Shown: positions 14,180 through 14,685 of the stretch, piece after piece
How the letters are laid out: each line of letters begins with the position of its first letter
How positions within the stretch are numbered: position 1 is the stretch's first letter
Assembly (NCBI GenBank): GCA_900757385.1
Contig: CAAENO010000092.1
Span: 1-14,685 of the forward strand
Direction of reading: 5' to 3'
DNA length: 14,685 bases
DNA from: an uncultured Collinsella sp.
Lineage (GTDB): Bacteria; Actinomycetota; Coriobacteriia; Coriobacteriales; Coriobacteriaceae
Position numbers and translations under genes: made by a program
The notes under the pieces: generated by a model
The model's input: the letters and a program-made list of their open reading frames with translations, nothing else
Databases searched by the model: none
Told to the model about the DNA's origin: nothing

Positions 14180-14211
14180 GCGTCTTTAGGGTAGGATACG
14201 AGTAGTGTTTG

Positions 14212-14241
14212 AGCCCGCTGCCCCTGTGGGCGGCGGGCTTT
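14212..14241 (+). terminator. Hairpin after ubiX / in the merR leader
   Basis: AGCCCGCTGCCC (14212-14223) pairs with GGGCGGCGGGCT (14228-14239) through 12 pairs including one G-T, loop CTGT, followed by TTT. It could terminate the ubiX transcript. A possible -10 (TAGGAT at 14192-14197) just before it would instead place it in the 5' leader of the merR gene. Confidence 0.6.
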
Positions 14242-14259
14242 GGTGTGTCGGGAGGATCT

Positions 14260-14685
14260 ATGCAGACGGGCATGTATGCGATTAGCGAGATGGCGAGCTT
14301 GTTTAACGTTTCGCGCCAAACGCTCATCTACTACGACAAGATCGGTCTGTTTAAACCCGCCGTGGTGAACGAAAAGGGCTACCGTTTCTATTCGCCCACG
14401 CAGATTCCGCTCATGCGTCTGATCTGCATGCTGCGCGACCTGGGGCTCGAACTCGACGAGATCGACCGTCTGACCTCGACGTTCGACATTGGCGAGATGA
14501 CCGATCACCTGCGCTCGCGGGTGCAGGCGCTCGATGAGCAGATCGCTGAGCTCAAAGCCGAGCGCGCGAGCGTACAGGAGCGTCTAAGCTTTTACGACGA
14601 GGCGGTTTACTGGCGCGAGCGCGAGGGCAAGCCGGAGCTCAAACAGTTTGAGCGCCGCTACGTGGTCTTTGAGGAGTTCCCGGGC
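14260..14685 (+). CDS. MerR-family transcriptional regulator (partial, runs off the window)
   Basis: First 142 residues of a MerR protein; no stop codon before the window end. The N-terminal winged HTH begins MYAISEMASLFNVS, then RQTLIYYDKIGLFKP and KGYRFYS, typical of MerR DNA-binding domains. A coiled-coil dimerisation helix (about 82-112, LRSRVQALDEQIAELKAE) follows, and the start of an effector domain. ATG 14260 has GGAGGA close upstream (14251-14256). The missing C-terminus prevents a ligand guess; GyrI-like or another drug-binding domain is possible. It may control the preceding decarboxylase locus, but it could equally regulate genes beyond the edge. Confidence 0.88.
   Translation, partial: MQTGMYAISEMASLFNVSRQTLIYYDKIGLFKPAVVNEKGYRFYSPTQIPLMRLICMLRDLGLELDEIDRLTSTFDIGEMTDHLRSRVQALDEQIAELKAERASVQERLSFYDEAVYWREREGKPELKQFERRYVVFEEFPG

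Overview
The window is a high-GC stretch of bacterial chromosome. It is densely packed, has short intergenic regions and AGGAG-type ribosome binding sites, and carries gene families common in anaerobic gut Actinobacteriota. Codon use, the MarR plus heterodimeric ABC exporter operon and the LpdC-type decarboxylase locus would fit Coriobacteriia such as Collinsella. That assignment is an inference from style and gene content, because no rRNA or other marker gene is present. No rRNA, tRNA, CRISPR array, insertion sequence or phage gene was found.

Left part (1-4450, minus strand): a three-gene operon. A MarR-family repressor is followed by two half-transporters that together form a heterodimeric ABC exporter with one degenerate and one consensus ATPase site. 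The two junctions are identical-length 8-nt overlaps. A TTGACA-16-TAGAAT promoter ahead of marR is overlaid by three direct repeats spaced exactly 20 bp and one inverted copy, which suggests autoregulation.

Middle part (4540-9175): a Fic-family AMP transferase with its own winged helix (minus), preceded by long inverted repeats. A divergent pyridoxamine kinase gene overlaps a small cysteine-rich TIGR04076-type gene (plus). A repeat-rich convergent intergenic region follows, with two families of ~30-bp repeats. Last comes an MFS exporter followed by a low-molecular-weight protein tyrosine phosphatase (minus).

Right part (9200-14240, plus strand): the most interesting region. It holds a protein that fuses an LpdD-like (prenylated-flavin chaperone) domain to an isopentenyl-diphosphate-isomerase-like Nudix domain, then an SLC13/DASS-like permease, an LpdC-type UbiD decarboxylase and a UbiX flavin prenyltransferase. 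UbiX needs a dimethylallyl phosphate donor to make prenyl-FMN, and UbiD needs prenyl-FMN. A chaperone fused to a DMAPP/IPP-type Nudix enzyme beside them therefore makes a coherent, apparently self-contained aromatic-acid (gallate-like) uptake and decarboxylation module. A 26-bp element with a CTGTAT-N7-ATACAG core occurs upstream of both the fusion gene and the permease gene, tying them into one putative regulon. The IDI-like domain keeps all expected metal ligands but has Ala at the position of the catalytic Cys of type I IDI, which raises the possibility of a changed reaction such as DMAPP to DMAP. A truncated MerR-family regulator gene runs off the right edge.
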